Assembly (NCBI RefSeq): GCF_022321485.1
Contig: NZ_JAKOGG010000001.1
Coordinates: 482,100-546,099, forward strand
Direction: 5' to 3'
Source: Shewanella electrica
GTDB taxonomy: Bacteria > Pseudomonadota > Gammaproteobacteria > Enterobacterales > Shewanellaceae
Length of the DNA stretch: 64,000 bases
Positions 9,467-19,479 of the stretch are shown here, in pieces. The notes below the pieces were generated by a model. It was not told the origin of the DNA and searched no databases. It was given only the letters and a program-made list of their open reading frames with translations. Numbering within the stretch: the stretch's first letter is position 1; each line of letters starts with the position of its first letter. A program made the position numbers and the translations under genes.

Positions 9467-9943
9467 ATGAAAAGTCTACAGCGGCAACGTGGCGTAGTTT
9501 TATTTTTTGCACTGATACTGTTAGTGGTGATGACGTTTATTGGCGTCGCCCTCGCGCTTAATTCGGGGCAATCACTGCGTATGGCGGGCGCAGGCTCGGA
9601 GCGGGTTGATGCCAAAGCGGTGGCAGACGGTGGTTTGGCCGCGGTGCTAAACGGTATGTCTGGCGGTAACTTAGCAACATTGATGCAGCGTACTGAACGT
9701 AGCTTATTTAATGGCGCGCAAGTGCTTACCCCGCTGCCGCTGGTGGATGATGGTGCTGGCGGACTAAAGGTCTTGCCGCAGAACGTTTCCTGTAAACGTT
9801 CTGCCAATGCCAGCGATACCACACTGATTAGGTGTCGACGAGTAGAAGTATCCAGCTCGGTAGTTTATGGTCGCGACAACCTCGGTCAACTGACGGTGAC
9901 AGAAGGTGTCGAGCAGCAAGTGCTTAATGGGAGCGGCTCATGA
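9467..9943 (+). CDS. pilX: Type IV pilus assembly protein PilX
   Basis: A 158-aa protein with an N-terminal transmembrane helix beginning RQRGVVLFFALILLVVMTFIGVALA. PilX proteins have this GVVLxxxLI(LL)V(L/M)T start rather than a standard FTLxE pilin leader. Position between pilW and pilY1 supports the call. PilX and PilY1 form part of the tip/priming complex. The last four bases overlap the pilY1 start (ATGA). Confidence 0.85.
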   Translation: MKSLQRQRGVVLFFALILLVVMTFIGVALALNSGQSLRMAGAGSERVDAKAVADGGLAAVLNGMSGGNLATLMQRTERSLFNGAQVLTPLPLVDDGAGGLKVLPQNVSCKRSANASDTTLIRCRRVEVSSSVVYGRDNLGQLTVTEGVEQQVLNGSGS

Positions 9944-12900
9944 AAAGCAAAAAATTATTGGCCCTTTGGTGGTCTTTTGCCCTAGTGCTCTTATCGAGTC
10001 AGGCGCCTGCTGATGATACCGAGTTGTATGTTAATGCTAATACCACTGAAAAACCTAACGTACTGATTATATTTGATAACTCCGGCTCTATGGATACCTT
10101 GGAAACCGGTGTTGCGGCATCCTATGACCCTGATCGACAGTATGAGGCCGTCGGTTCTTCAAATTCCTATCAAGGTCGAATGATTTACTTCACCGTGGGT
10201 AGTGGTATGGATAACAGTTCGCTACCGGTGCCGGATAGTCCTTCGGAGTCACGTCGTTTTAATGATGCCATTAACGCTTGTACTGCAGCTAAACAGGCGT
10301 TGGACAAGTATGGCCGCTTTACTGGCTATATACGTGAGTACATTACCAAAGGCAACGGTAAAGGCACTTGGCAACCGCTGAAAGAGAACAGCGGCGCTGA
10401 GCTTAACAATCCGGTGGACTGTTTTGAGGATATTGAGTCTGGCCTTGGCGACAATAACGGTCGTTATCAAGCGGGTTTTCCGCAAAACAGTGTGCGAACT
10501 GGCGGCGACTATCAACCTTGGGGCGCTACTGCCGATATGGCGGTGGGTAATCAGTTTCTACAAGGGGAGCAGATAACGCTGTATACCGACAATTATCTGC
10601 GTTGGTATACCTTGTATCAAAATGGGCAGTTGGGCACGACGTCAGTCAGCCGCTTGGACATCGCTAAAGATGCCATTAAAGGCATCATCGGTAGTATGTC
10701 TTCGGTGAACTTCGGCCTAGCTGTATTCAATAAAGACTATCCAAACGAAGGTGATCGTGATGGTGGCCGTATCATTGCTGCGGTAAAACCGCGCACGATT
10801 GTAGAAAAAGAAAGCTTAATTAACTCAGTTAATAACTTAGACGCTGAAACTAATACACCGCTTTGTGAAACGCTGTACGAGGCATATCGCTACTTTAGTG
10901 GTCGTAGTGTGTATTTCGGCCACCGTGACGTTGGATACCGAGATGGTAACACTCCCCCCTATGATGTCGCGGCAGAAAAGAACGGCGTTTATGATTCTCC
11001 GTTGGGGGTCTGTAGTGATGTGGCATATATCATCTATATCACTGATGGTGAACCTACCCTCGATCACAGTGCAGATAGCTTAGTTAATTCATTATCCAGT
11101 GGCGCTAATTCTGGAGGTGAATACGGTGCTTTCACTTATGGTTACCAGTACAATCGTTATGGTTATACTGCATTACAAAGTTATATGCCTGCGCTCGCAA
11201 GCTACATGTACCACAATGACCAAATTCCTGCGTCGACCAGTTTTCAACGGGTGGTCACTCATACCATCGGTTTTGCGCTGGATGAAGACTCTAATGCTGA
11301 GCCACTGTTGATCGAAACCGCCAGACGTGGTGGTGGGCAGTACTTTGCTGCCAACAGCGTGGCTTCATTGCAATCAGCCCTAAGTAGCGTGTTGGATGAA
11401 GTGACCCGTACCGGCCAGCGCTTTTCAGCGCCAGGGGTTGCGGTAAACAACGCTGACCCAACCCGTACGTTAGATTCAGCTTATTACGCCGTCTTCTTAC
11501 CATCGTTGGGCCCTCGTTGGGCTGGTAACCTTAAGAAATTTAAGGTCAGCGCGGCTGGTGCCATTGTGGATGCCAATAACGTCAATGCTATTAACAGCGA
11601 TGGGGGGATTAAAGACCGCGACAATGGTGATGCCAATACTGCTTGCTCGGTGTGGAGTGATTGTCGCTCCCCTGACGGTAACAAAGTCGAAGAAGGCGGT
11701 GTGGCGCGTAAGATTAACCCTGATACACGTAACCTACTCAGTGACTTAGGCTCAGGACTCGTGCCGCTAACGAAAGCTGCTGCCAGTAGTTTTGCGGGTG
11801 GAGATAGTGAGCTCGCAACGTATATGGGGGTGGATACCTCGGTTGATTCTAACAGTTCTGCCCTTGATAAAGCATTCCGGTGGATTAAGGGTTACAACGT
11901 CGACTTAGATGAAAACGGTGATTACACTTCGAACGACTATAACGGCGTGCGCGGTGACATTATGGGTGATCCATTACACTCGCGGCCGTTGGTAATTGAT
12001 TACGGCAGTAGTAGTGGTAGCAGTAATGTGATGATCTTTATGGGCACTAACCATGGTTACTTCCATGCGTTTCATGATACGGGTACCGATGTCTCGGAAA
12101 GCTGGGCCTTTATGCCATACGAGTTGCTACCAAACGTACAAACGTTAAGAGAAAACAATTACTCCAACGGACACAGTGTCTATGGTATCGACGGCTCACC
12201 GGTCGCTTATATTGAACGTGGTGACTCAGGCAATGTAACTAAAGCATGGTTATTTGTCGGTATGCGTCGCGGTGGCAGTTCTTACTATGGCTTTGATGTG
12301 ACCACTCCAAGTTCTCCACGACTACTGTGGCACATTGACTCCGAAACGACAGGGTTTGGCGAACTAGCCCAGTCTTGGTCTATACCGGTGGTCACTAAAC
12401 TGCCCGATTCGGATGACCCAGTGGTTATTTTCGGTGGTGGTTATAACTTAGGTTATGACTCTAATACAGGTGCTAACTCGGATGGCCGCGCCGTGTATGT
12501 GGTTGATGCTGAAACCGGCGCACTAAAACACACCTTTGGTGTGGGCGGGCAGGTTGCTCTAACCGGTATTGACAATGGTATTGCTGCGCAGATGGCTACT
12601 TTAGATAGTGATAGCAATGGCGTAACGGACCGCATTTATGCAGCAGACCTCGGTGGTAATATCTGGCGTATTGATATGCCAACTGCCGATGCAACGAAAT
12701 GGAGTGGATTCAAATTTGCGGCTCTCAGCGGTGCTGCGGATAATACCTCTCGCCGTTTCTTTAATGCGCCAGTGATTGCGCAAACATATGTGACCAACTT
12801 GAACACGGTGACTTATATTGCCGCTGACGGTACCGAAAAGACTACCACTGCTTATGAAAATACCCCTCTTGATGCTTTGGCAATTGGTAGTGGCAACCGT

Positions 12901-13488
12901 TCAGGGCCGTTAAGTACTGAAACCCAAGATATGTTCTTTGTCGTGCAAGATCGCAATATCATCACTCAAACATTTGGTGGCTCAGGCAATGCCGCCGTGC
13001 CGAGTGCATTGACGATTGATGATCTTTACGATGTCACCTCTACCATCGTTGACACCGATACAGAGAATCTTGCCTTCGGCCAGAAACGTGGCTGGCGTTA
13101 TGACTTTACCTCTGCTGGAGAGAAAAGCTTGTCCCGTCCGACGATTTTTGACGGTTATGTGTATTTCACCTCCTTTGTGCCAGCACAGGAGTCGGCGACC
13201 TCGGAAACTTGTTTAATTAGCTCCACTGGGCGATTGTACTCATTTGGTTTAGCTAAAGGTTTCCGTAGCGCCGTAACTGAGTATGAGGAGATTTGTAAGG
13301 ATTGTATCCCGCCAGAATTGCCGCCGATAACGCCGCCAACGGCAGAAGGAGAAACCTCTGGTGAGTTGCTGTTTATTCTCGGTAGTGGTGAGTGTGATGA
13401 ATCGGGTGATAATTGCACGGGGACTATTACGCCAAAATCGACATCACCGCTGACCCGTTATCGCCTGTATTACCATGTAAATGAGTAA
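9940..13488 (+). CDS. pilY1: Type IV pilus tip/adhesion protein PilY1
   Basis: A secreted or pilus-tip protein of 1182 aa. A signal peptide ends near residue 25 (SSQAPAD). A von Willebrand A-like domain follows, with the MIDAS motif DNSGS near residue 47 ([14 protein letters not shown]). The C-terminal half carries the PilY1 signature GDPLHSRP (about residue 680) and a beta-propeller with a calcium loop DSDSNGVTD followed by [13 protein letters not shown]. In Pseudomonas this protein links calcium, pilus extension/retraction and surface sensing. In Aeromonas and Shewanella the homologue may be named TapY1. Confidence 0.9.
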   Translation: MKSKKLLALWWSFALVLLSSQAPADDTELYVNANTTEKPNVLIIFDNSGSMDTLETGVAASYDPDRQYEAVGSSNSYQGRMIYFTVGSGMDNSSLPVPDSPSESRRFNDAINACTAAKQALDKYGRFTGYIREYITKGNGKGTWQPLKENSGAELNNPVDCFEDIESGLGDNNGRYQAGFPQNSVRTGGDYQPWGATADMAVGNQFLQGEQITLYTDNYLRWYTLYQNGQLGTTSVSRLDIAKDAIKGIIGSMSSVNFGLAVFNKDYPNEGDRDGGRIIAAVKPRTIVEKESLINSVNNLDAETNTPLCETLYEAYRYFSGRSVYFGHRDVGYRDGNTPPYDVAAEKNGVYDSPLGVCSDVAYIIYITDGEPTLDHSADSLVNSLSSGANSGGEYGAFTYGYQYNRYGYTALQSYMPALASYMYHNDQIPASTSFQRVVTHTIGFALDEDSNAEPLLIETARRGGGQYFAANSVASLQSALSSVLDEVTRTGQRFSAPGVAVNNADPTRTLDSAYYAVFLPSLGPRWAGNLKKFKVSAAGAIVDANNVNAINSDGGIKDRDNGDANTACSVWSDCRSPDGNKVEEGGVARKINPDTRNLLSDLGSGLVPLTKAAASSFAGGDSELATYMGVDTSVDSNSSALDKAFRWIKGYNVDLDENGDYTSNDYNGVRGDIMGDPLHSRPLVIDYGSSSGSSNVMIFMGTNHGYFHAFHDTGTDVSESWAFMPYELLPNVQTLRENNYSNGHSVYGIDGSPVAYIERGDSGNVTKAWLFVGMRRGGSSYYGFDVTTPSSPRLLWHIDSETTGFGELAQSWSIPVVTKLPDSDDPVVIFGGGYNLGYDSNTGANSDGRAVYVVDAETGALKHTFGVGGQVALTGIDNGIAAQMATLDSDSNGVTDRIYAADLGGNIWRIDMPTADATKWSGFKFAALSGAADNTSRRFFNAPVIAQTYVTNLNTVTYIAADGTEKTTTAYENTPLDALAIGSGNRSGPLSTETQDMFFVVQDRNIITQTFGGSGNAAVPSALTIDDLYDVTSTIVDTDTENLAFGQKRGWRYDFTSAGEKSLSRPTIFDGYVYFTSFVPAQESATSETCLISSTGRLYSFGLAKGFRSAVTEYEEICKDCIPPELPPITPPTAEGETSGELLFILGSGECDESGDNCTGTITPKSTSPLTRYRLYYHVNE

Positions 13489-13493
13489 ACGAT

Positions 13494-13880
13494 ATGAAGA
13501 AGTTATCTGGTTTTACCTTGATTGAATTGATGATTGTGGTGGTGATTATTGGCATTTTGGCGTCGATAGCCTATCCGTCCTATGTCGATTACATCACCAA
13601 GAGCAATCGTTCGGAAGCGCATGCAGCGCTGATGCGAGTTGCTAATTTGCAAGAACAGTATTATTTGGACAACAAAGCCTATACCACCGATCTGAAGGAG
13701 CTAGGGCTTAGCGCTTCGCCATTCACCACTGAACATGGCATTTATGAGGTGAGTTCGGCGGGAACTTCATCATTTACAGTATCCGCCAAAGCCTTAGGTT
13801 CACAGGCAACACGAGATACAAGTTGTGGCACTATCACGATTACTGACACTGGTGTGAAAGGCCCCGGAGGATGCTGGTGA
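13494..13880 (+). CDS. pilE: Type IV pilin PilE
   Basis: A 128-aa type IVa pilin with a six-residue leader, [25 protein letters not shown], Glu at +5, and a globular domain ending in a Cys pair (about 115 and 127) that would form the D-region disulfide loop. The downstream sequence [16 protein letters not shown]-like block is typical of PilE minor pilins. It is probably a minor or second pilin in the cluster rather than the main PilA subunit. Confidence 0.9.
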   Translation: MKKLSGFTLIELMIVVVIIGILASIAYPSYVDYITKSNRSEAHAALMRVANLQEQYYLDNKAYTTDLKELGLSASPFTTEHGIYEVSSAGTSSFTVSAKALGSQATRDTSCGTITITDTGVKGPGGCW

Positions 13881-14182
13881 TGAGTAAAATCCTATTAGCA
13901 ATTATGTGCATCAGTGCGCTGTTAATGGCTTTGCCTAGTTACGCTGAAAAGGCCAAGAAGCAAGATTTCAAATGTTATCTTGATTCTACCGCAGGTGATA
14001 AGGTGATGTTCTTTAGGTGGCTAGAAGAGGAAAAACTGAAGCAGCAAGCAGGCCTAATTGCTCGAAAAGTGTCCTCTGGCGGCCAAGATATCTATATCAA
14101 AAGCGTGATGGAATGTGTGCTGCTGGGGCAACCATTTAAGAGTGCGAAGGCGAATAAGTTGGATGAGAAAACAGTGCGTTAG
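13880..14182 (+). CDS. tapY2: Small exported protein, TapY2-like
   Basis: A 100-aa protein with a signal peptide ([22 protein letters not shown], cut before EKAKK) and two Cys in the mature part (near residues 32 and 80). The ATG at 13880 overlaps the pilE stop and has GGAGG 9 nt upstream; an in-frame ATG at 13871 sits too close to that site. Position directly after pilY1-pilE and the size fit the TapY2 family reported with TapY1 in Aeromonas and Shewanella pilus clusters. The name rests on context and recall, not a search. Confidence 0.65.
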   Translation: MSKILLAIMCISALLMALPSYAEKAKKQDFKCYLDSTAGDKVMFFRWLEEEKLKQQAGLIARKVSSGGQDIYIKSVMECVLLGQPFKSAKANKLDEKTVR

Positions 14183-14290
14183 CCTAGGTGCTGTTAGTGC
14201 TGAAGAACTACACGCCACATCACCTGCCTTGCGTAAATCACGCTCTGCTTACTGCCAAAATAATTCAGTAAAGCTCAACAGCCCCTAGCT
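14182..14290. repeat. Dispersed inverted-repeat element, copy A (short form)
   Basis: About 108 bp whose ends (CCTAGGTGCTGTT and AACAGCCCCTAG) are imperfect inverted repeats. It aligns almost base for base with the right 105 bp of copy B at 26613-26717 and shares the CACATCACCTGCCTTGC and AAATCACGCTCTGC blocks. It has no coding potential and looks like a small non-autonomous element. Confidence 0.75.
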
Positions 14291-14307
14291 GTTAAATATC
14301 GAGTGAT

Positions 14308-14340
14308 AAAACAAAGCCGCTTTGCAGCGGCTTTGTTGTT
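14308..14340. terminator. Bidirectional terminator between the pil cluster and olsF-like gene
   Basis: An 11-bp perfect stem (14311-14321 with 14326-14336) around TTGC, with TGTTTT on the plus side and a T-rich tail on the minus side. It separates convergent genes. Confidence 0.75.
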
Positions 14341-14345
14341 TTAGT

Positions 14346-16061
14346 TTAGTCCTGATGCGCATCAATATAGCGTTTGCGTTTCTTCGGTTTAAGTGCCTCG
14401 ATATCAACTAACACCAATCCATCAATACAGTCACCAAAGTCGGCATCAACGCCAAAATCTAAAAAGCTGACACCGTTCGGCTGACACACCTCACCATATT
14501 GTTTGTATAAGGTCGGGACTGCCACGCCCATGGTGGCTAAGGTCTGTTTTAACAGCTTAAAAGCGTCGTCGTAGTCCAATCCTTGATACAACTGATCTAG
14601 CTGCTGACGGCGGTTCACACTGAGTTCAAATGGATGGAATGAGTGGCAATAATCTGCTGTTGCAGGAAATTGGCTTTGATAGAAATGCACCAACATCTCT
14701 TTGGCGACAGGAGGCAGTTGATTGCTGATGGTCACTGGGCCAAACAGGTAGCGGTATTCAGGGTGCTTCGCCAGAAAGGCACCGATGCCGAACCAGAGAT
14801 AATCTAAACTGCGTTTACCCCAATATTTCGGCTGTACAAAGCTGCGGCCCAGTTCTAAGCCTTGAGCAAAAAACTCATCAAAGCTGGCTTGGTAGCTAAA
14901 TAGCGACTCGCTATACAACGATAATCCTTGTTGATGAAGTCTTTGAGCGCTAGCAAAACGGTAAGCACCAACGATTTCTAACTCGTCGCGGTCCCACAAC
15001 ACCAGATGCCAGTAATGCGGATCATATTGGTCTGTGTCACGGCGTTTGCCAGTACCTTCGCCAACCGCGCGAAACGACAACTCACGTAAGCGGCCGATTT
15101 CACGCATGATCGGGCTGCTTTGATGATGTTGATACAGGTAAATCTGTTTCGCATCCTGCGTCTCACCAAGGAGTTCACATTCAGCCAAGGCGCGTTGCAG
15201 TGCTTGGCGTTCTTCAGGGTGAGCGATTGCACTTTGGGTGCTAAAAATCCCCGGGCGATTCTTGCCGATACGATATAGATGATTCTTTAACAGGTTCACC
15301 TTGGTTTTGAGCGAGAAGTCATTACCGTTCACCACATCGGCAGCAATGAGTGCACCGATGCGTACCGGTATGGTGCGGTTGGTTTGCTTAAACATCTCTT
15401 TAACTAACATCAAGGTTGCTAACGGCTTGTACAGCATTGATGCACCGTAAAACGCCGCGGAGTTTTTCGCGTTAACAAACATCGGCAGTAACGGGGCGTT
15501 GCAGCTTTGGGCTAAACGTAAAAAGCCTGAATGCCAACGAGTATCGCGGATCCCATTAGGCCGCAGCCGCGAGACTTCACCAGCAGGGAAAATCAGCACT
15601 GCGCCGTCTTGATTCAGATGCTGGTGGATTCTTTCCAACTGTTGCTTGGGCGTGCCGCCGGTCATATTGCGTACCGGCAGCAGCAGATTATGTAGTGGCG
15701 TGAGCTGCATCAGCAGTTCGTTAGCGACGACTTTTAGGTCACTACGGATTTCACTAATCAGCTTAATCAGTACCAGTGCATCGAGCGAGCCGATGGGATG
15801 ATTGGCAAAAATTACCACTCGGCCGGTTGGCGGCAGGTTTTCGAGTTCCACATCGGGCACGGTGTAGGCGATGTTGAAGCGTTGTAGCACTTGCTCGACA
15901 AAGTCTTGCCCTTGCAGATGACTAAATTCGGCGGCGATGTCGTTGCACTGCTGCTCGTTGAGCATAAAGCGCAGCATGGCTTTGGTGGGCTTAGCTAACC
16001 AAGGTTTGTTGTTGAGGGTAGGGAGGTTATCTTCTACAACTTTATCGACAGTAAATATCAT
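14346..16061 (-). CDS. Fused GNAT / lysophospholipid acyltransferase, OlsF-like
   Basis: A 571-aa two-domain protein. The N-terminal part is a PlsC-type acyltransferase with NHPIGSLDA (HX4D-like) near residue 95 and a downstream FPAGEVSR block. The C-terminal half (about 300-560) resembles the OlsB/hemolysin-type acyl-ACP N-acyltransferase with RLRELSFRAVGEGTGKRRDTDQYD. This architecture matches bifunctional OlsF, which makes ornithine or related amino-acid lipids. The in-frame ATG at 16085 would add eight residues; the ATG at 16061 (MIFTVDKVV) fits better. Function as an ornithine-lipid synthase is inferred from domain order only. Confidence 0.75.
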   Translation of the reverse strand: MIFTVDKVVEDNLPTLNNKPWLAKPTKAMLRFMLNEQQCNDIAAEFSHLQGQDFVEQVLQRFNIAYTVPDVELENLPPTGRVVIFANHPIGSLDALVLIKLISEIRSDLKVVANELLMQLTPLHNLLLPVRNMTGGTPKQQLERIHQHLNQDGAVLIFPAGEVSRLRPNGIRDTRWHSGFLRLAQSCNAPLLPMFVNAKNSAAFYGASMLYKPLATLMLVKEMFKQTNRTIPVRIGALIAADVVNGNDFSLKTKVNLLKNHLYRIGKNRPGIFSTQSAIAHPEERQALQRALAECELLGETQDAKQIYLYQHHQSSPIMREIGRLRELSFRAVGEGTGKRRDTDQYDPHYWHLVLWDRDELEIVGAYRFASAQRLHQQGLSLYSESLFSYQASFDEFFAQGLELGRSFVQPKYWGKRSLDYLWFGIGAFLAKHPEYRYLFGPVTISNQLPPVAKEMLVHFYQSQFPATADYCHSFHPFELSVNRRQQLDQLYQGLDYDDAFKLLKQTLATMGVAVPTLYKQYGEVCQPNGVSFLDFGVDADFGDCIDGLVLVDIEALKPKKRKRYIDAHQD

Positions 16062-16189
16062 ATTCAGCCTTATCGATGGCAACACCGCAGGCGGTCACCG
16101 AGCGGCTGGGCCTTATCGCGGCAGATTTGAATTTACTGTAGCGAGGGTGTTTGACTGCACTATGACGATAGCGTGGCAGAATGATGACA

Positions 16190-16210
16190 GCCCTGCCGAA
16201 GCGGCAGGGC
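16190..16210. terminator. GC-rich hairpin after the yjiH-like gene
   Basis: GCCCTGCCG (16190-16198) and CGGCAGGGC (16202-16210) form a 9-bp perfect stem 14 bp after the yjiH-like stop. There is no T tract, so its terminator role is uncertain. Confidence 0.45.
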
Positions 16211-16223
16211 CAATAGAGAAGAA

Positions 16224-17582
16224 TTAGAAGAACATGTGCGCCATACCTGCAATCACTGGCAGGGTGACTAAGGTACGCAGCAAGAAAATGATAAACAGCT
16301 CGCCCGCATTCACAGGGATTTTGCTACCAATCAGCAGTGCACCCACTTCACTCATGTAAATAAGCTGGGTGACCGATAGCGCGGCAATCACAAAACGGGT
16401 GATGTCGGCTTGGATGGCATCACTCGCCAAAATGGACGGGATAAACATATCGGCAAATCCCACCACAATGGTTTTTGAGGCTTCAACCGCTTCAGGTAAC
16501 TGCAACAGTTCTAACAGCGGTCTAAATGGCATACCGAGGTAGTCAAATATTGGCGTGTGTTCGGCAATGATCAGCGCGGTCGTACCAATTGCCATCACCA
16601 CGGGAATGATGCCAAAAATCATGTCAATCACGTTCTTGCCGCCTTCAGTCAGCAGTTGCTTTACGCCACCAAAGTTACTGGCTTTTTGCATGGCGAGATG
16701 AAAACCCCATGACAATACGTGGTGATGTTCGGGCACGGCTTCATCATGCTCTTGGCGAGGTGAACCATCAATGTACGTGTCTTTTTTCCAGCGTAGCGGT
16801 GGCAGACGTGGCACCACTACGGCGGCAACTAATCCTGCTAAGCACACCGTCAGATAGAAGGGCACAAACATCGCTTCCAGTTTTACTTGGGCAATGACCA
16901 CCAAACTAAAGGTGATGGATACAGCGGAAAATGTAGTGCCGATAATTGCAGCTTCACGCTGGGTGTAATACTTGTCTTCATATTGTTTGCTGGTCAGCAG
17001 AATGCCGACGCTGCCATCACCCAGCCAAGACGCCACGCAATCAATCGCGCTACGTCCAGGTAGGTTAAACAGCGGCCGCATAATGGTGGTCAGCAAGGTA
17101 CCGAATAGCTCCAATAAGCCAAAATTAAGCAGCAGTGGCAGTAATAAGCCGGCGAAGAAAAACACACAAAACAGTGTTGGCAATAAGTCATTTAGCACCA
17201 AACCGCCAGTGTCTGAAGAGGTGATGACATCACTACCAAGATGAAAATAGGTGAGGAAGATAAACACCGCGCCTAACAATCGCATGCTTAGCCAAAATAG
17301 ATTAACGTTCAATAGGTTATTTAAAAAACCATTGGTGCGAATGAACTTGGGACGTATCAGCTTTACCGCCAAGCTAACCACCGCCATTACCAATACGACG
17401 ACAGTTAATAACCCGGTAATGGCATTGCCAATGCCTGCTTGTAATGCTTTAGCCATCAGCGCGACAGGAATGGTCACCGCATCGTCGTAACTGATCGGCG
17501 TCATAAACAGGAAAACGCCAATAAGCGATGGCACGATAAAGGTCAGTAATTGTTTTAATGAATGTTTTTTTATTGTTGTCAC
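16224..17582 (-). CDS. YjiH-family nucleoside-recognition membrane protein
   Basis: A 452-aa integral inner-membrane protein with about ten hydrophobic segments and a central conserved block ADMFIPSILASD and VTQLIYMSEVGALLIGSKIPV. These fit the nucleoside recognition (Gate) domain family related to E. coli YjiH. The middle loop (about 265-285) is charged. Substrate is unknown. It is monocistronic, with a 350-bp upstream region. Confidence 0.8.
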   Translation of the reverse strand: MTTIKKHSLKQLLTFIVPSLIGVFLFMTPISYDDAVTIPVALMAKALQAGIGNAITGLLTVVVLVMAVVSLAVKLIRPKFIRTNGFLNNLLNVNLFWLSMRLLGAVFIFLTYFHLGSDVITSSDTGGLVLNDLLPTLFCVFFFAGLLLPLLLNFGLLELFGTLLTTIMRPLFNLPGRSAIDCVASWLGDGSVGILLTSKQYEDKYYTQREAAIIGTTFSAVSITFSLVVIAQVKLEAMFVPFYLTVCLAGLVAAVVVPRLPPLRWKKDTYIDGSPRQEHDEAVPEHHHVLSWGFHLAMQKASNFGGVKQLLTEGGKNVIDMIFGIIPVVMAIGTTALIIAEHTPIFDYLGMPFRPLLELLQLPEAVEASKTIVVGFADMFIPSILASDAIQADITRFVIAALSVTQLIYMSEVGALLIGSKIPVNAGELFIIFLLRTLVTLPVIAGMAHMFF

Positions 17583-17932
17583 ATCAATTATCCATTGTTG
17601 CTTAGCGGCGAGTAATGATTTGGGGGGATCGCCAATTCACTGTATAACAGCGGCAAAAGGCTAAGGTTACCTGTTAGCTAATGGCTTGTAAATTTACCGC
17701 GGTCAAAAGCGCAGGATTTGGCTGCAATTATGGACGCTGTGGCGCACAAAATAGTGGCGCAATTTAATTAAGTGAGTTTGGTAAACTTAAATAACATGAA
17801 AAGCTAATGTGGCTAATGTTATTATTTCTTCGATAGTTTTTGTCCATATCCGCTTCGGCTTTGACGCTGGTCAAACATTCTTCACGGTGAATCATTAATC
17901 TTACGAGCGTCCGATTTAAGGAAACGACAATC
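17583..17932. other. Intergenic region between yjiH-like and DUF998 genes
   Basis: A 350-bp divergent spacer. No gene, RNA or recognised operator was seen. The two divergent promoters should lie here, but no convincing paired hexamers stand out. Confidence 0.4.
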
Positions 17933-18625
17933 ATGGAAAAACACACACGATTAGCCCGGCTCGCTGTTGGATTTGGTGGCTTGGGTGTATTCGGGATTGT
18001 CGCCAGTGTCGCTATTGCACTGGCGGGCGCGGCTGCGTCTGCCAGTTATGCAATTTCTCCACTGAATTACACCATGAGTGAGTTGGGCAATTATGGCCAT
18101 TCACCGCTGGCGGTGGTGCTAAACGGTGGCCTGTTTTTTGGCAGCTTGTGTTTAGTGCTGTTTTGCTTGTATTCAATGCCGCTGACTAAATCAGTCTCAG
18201 GCGCGCTGTGTTACTTATCGATGGCCTTTGCCTGTTTTACGCTAGCGGGCATTGGGCTGTTTCCGCTCAATGTGTACCATTTGCACATCATCATGCTGAA
18301 GTGGTTTTTCATTCTCGGCTCGTTGAGTGCACTGTTTTACTTGGTCAATCTCGCCTTGGGCTTTCAACAAGTGTTTAAAACTTGGTCATGGTTTCCCGCA
18401 GGCTTGGCGCTAGTAGGGCAGTCTAGTTTTCTATTACTGCCACTATTTAAGTTGGGGCTTACCGACGGTGATCGGCCGTTCTACCACGAGATGGTGTTGG
18501 AAGGCGGCAGGCCCGACGTGTGGTTACCTGCCTGTATTGAATGGTTTAGTTTTTCGGTCTTTATCCTGTGGATTTTGACACTGCTAATCGATAAATATTA
18601 CTGCTTACGCCGCCAGCTGCGTTAA
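17933..18625 (+). CDS. DUF998 family membrane protein
   Basis: A 230-aa hydrophobic protein with six predicted membrane segments. It has the DUF998 pattern of a first helix followed by ISPLNYTMSELGNYG, then GIGLFPLN in the third segment. No enzymatic motif is visible and its function is unknown. AAGGA precedes the ATG. Its stop codon overlaps the convergent ubiV stop by four bases with no terminator between them, so transcripts from the two strands probably overlap. Confidence 0.75.
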   Translation: MEKHTRLARLAVGFGGLGVFGIVASVAIALAGAAASASYAISPLNYTMSELGNYGHSPLAVVLNGGLFFGSLCLVLFCLYSMPLTKSVSGALCYLSMAFACFTLAGIGLFPLNVYHLHIIMLKWFFILGSLSALFYLVNLALGFQQVFKTWSWFPAGLALVGQSSFLLLPLFKLGLTDGDRPFYHEMVLEGGRPDVWLPACIEWFSFSVFILWILTLLIDKYYCLRRQLR

Positions 18626-19470
18626 ACTTGGCTCATGCCAGCGGCATCATACCAATAGCCGTTGCAAGTGAGTTGATGTTGGCTCAGTGAGCGCTCGCCT
18701 TGCATGAGCGCATCGGTAAACGCCACGCTAGCAATACTGTCAGGCGATACCCTAAACCAATCCACTCCTAGTTGTTCCATCTGCGGTATTTCATCCCGTA
18801 AATCCATACATGCGGCCGATTGTGTTTGAATGCCGTTAAGTCGTAGTAATGGCTGATGCTCCAACGTTTGGCTTAGCAGCCCACGCTGATAGTTGGCGCA
18901 AATAGTCTCGCAGTTGTCTTTATTCAAACCATGATGGCGGGCGGTAAAGCAACGGGCGGAATGCGCCAGCGGCAGATAACCATAACCGAGCACCTCAATC
19001 TCAAACTGTGGCTGCTGCTCAGTGATAGTGCTTAGCCATTGTTTAGATAAATCCACTGGCATCACAAAACGTTGCATGCCCCAACTGGCGAGCTTGTTAA
19101 GGCTGGTCAGATTGTAGTTATTGATGCTTGGGCCACACACAAACGGCAACTGCAACTGGCTGGCAAGCGCCACAGTGCCCATGTCGTTGGCTTCAACCAG
19201 AAACTCACCATTCTCAAGCTGCTTTTTAAGCTCTGTGATTTCGGAACGAGACTCGACTAACGCGAGCGTGGAAATGACCACCGATTTACCCGCATCACGT
19301 AACATCTGCGCTAGCGCTAGATAATCGCCAAAGCGGAGTTTACGCCGTTTACTGCACACGGTTTCGCCGAGATAAATCAGCGGAATATGACTATTGGCGG
19401 CGGCTTGGTAAAACGCCTCAACCGCCGGTTTGTCCCAGCAATACTGCAATGGGCCGAGAGAAAACTGCAT
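18622..19470 (-). CDS. ubiV: O2-independent ubiquinone hydroxylation protein UbiV
   Basis: U32-peptidase-family protein of 282 aa that works with UbiU and UbiT to hydroxylate the ubiquinone ring without oxygen, using prephenate as oxygen donor. The four [4Fe-4S] ligands are present: Cys39, Cys174, Cys187 and Cys191 (CX12CX3C). It lies 9 bp downstream of ubiU on the same strand, so the two are probably cotranscribed. Confidence 0.9.
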   Translation of the reverse strand: MQFSLGPLQYCWDKPAVEAFYQAAANSHIPLIYLGETVCSKRRKLRFGDYLALAQMLRDAGKSVVISTLALVESRSEITELKKQLENGEFLVEANDMGTVALASQLQLPFVCGPSINNYNLTSLNKLASWGMQRFVMPVDLSKQWLSTITEQQPQFEIEVLGYGYLPLAHSARCFTARHHGLNKDNCETICANYQRGLLSQTLEHQPLLRLNGIQTQSAACMDLRDEIPQMEQLGVDWFRVSPDSIASVAFTDALMQGERSLSQHQLTCNGYWYDAAGMSQV

Positions 19471-19479
19471 GTTGATATC

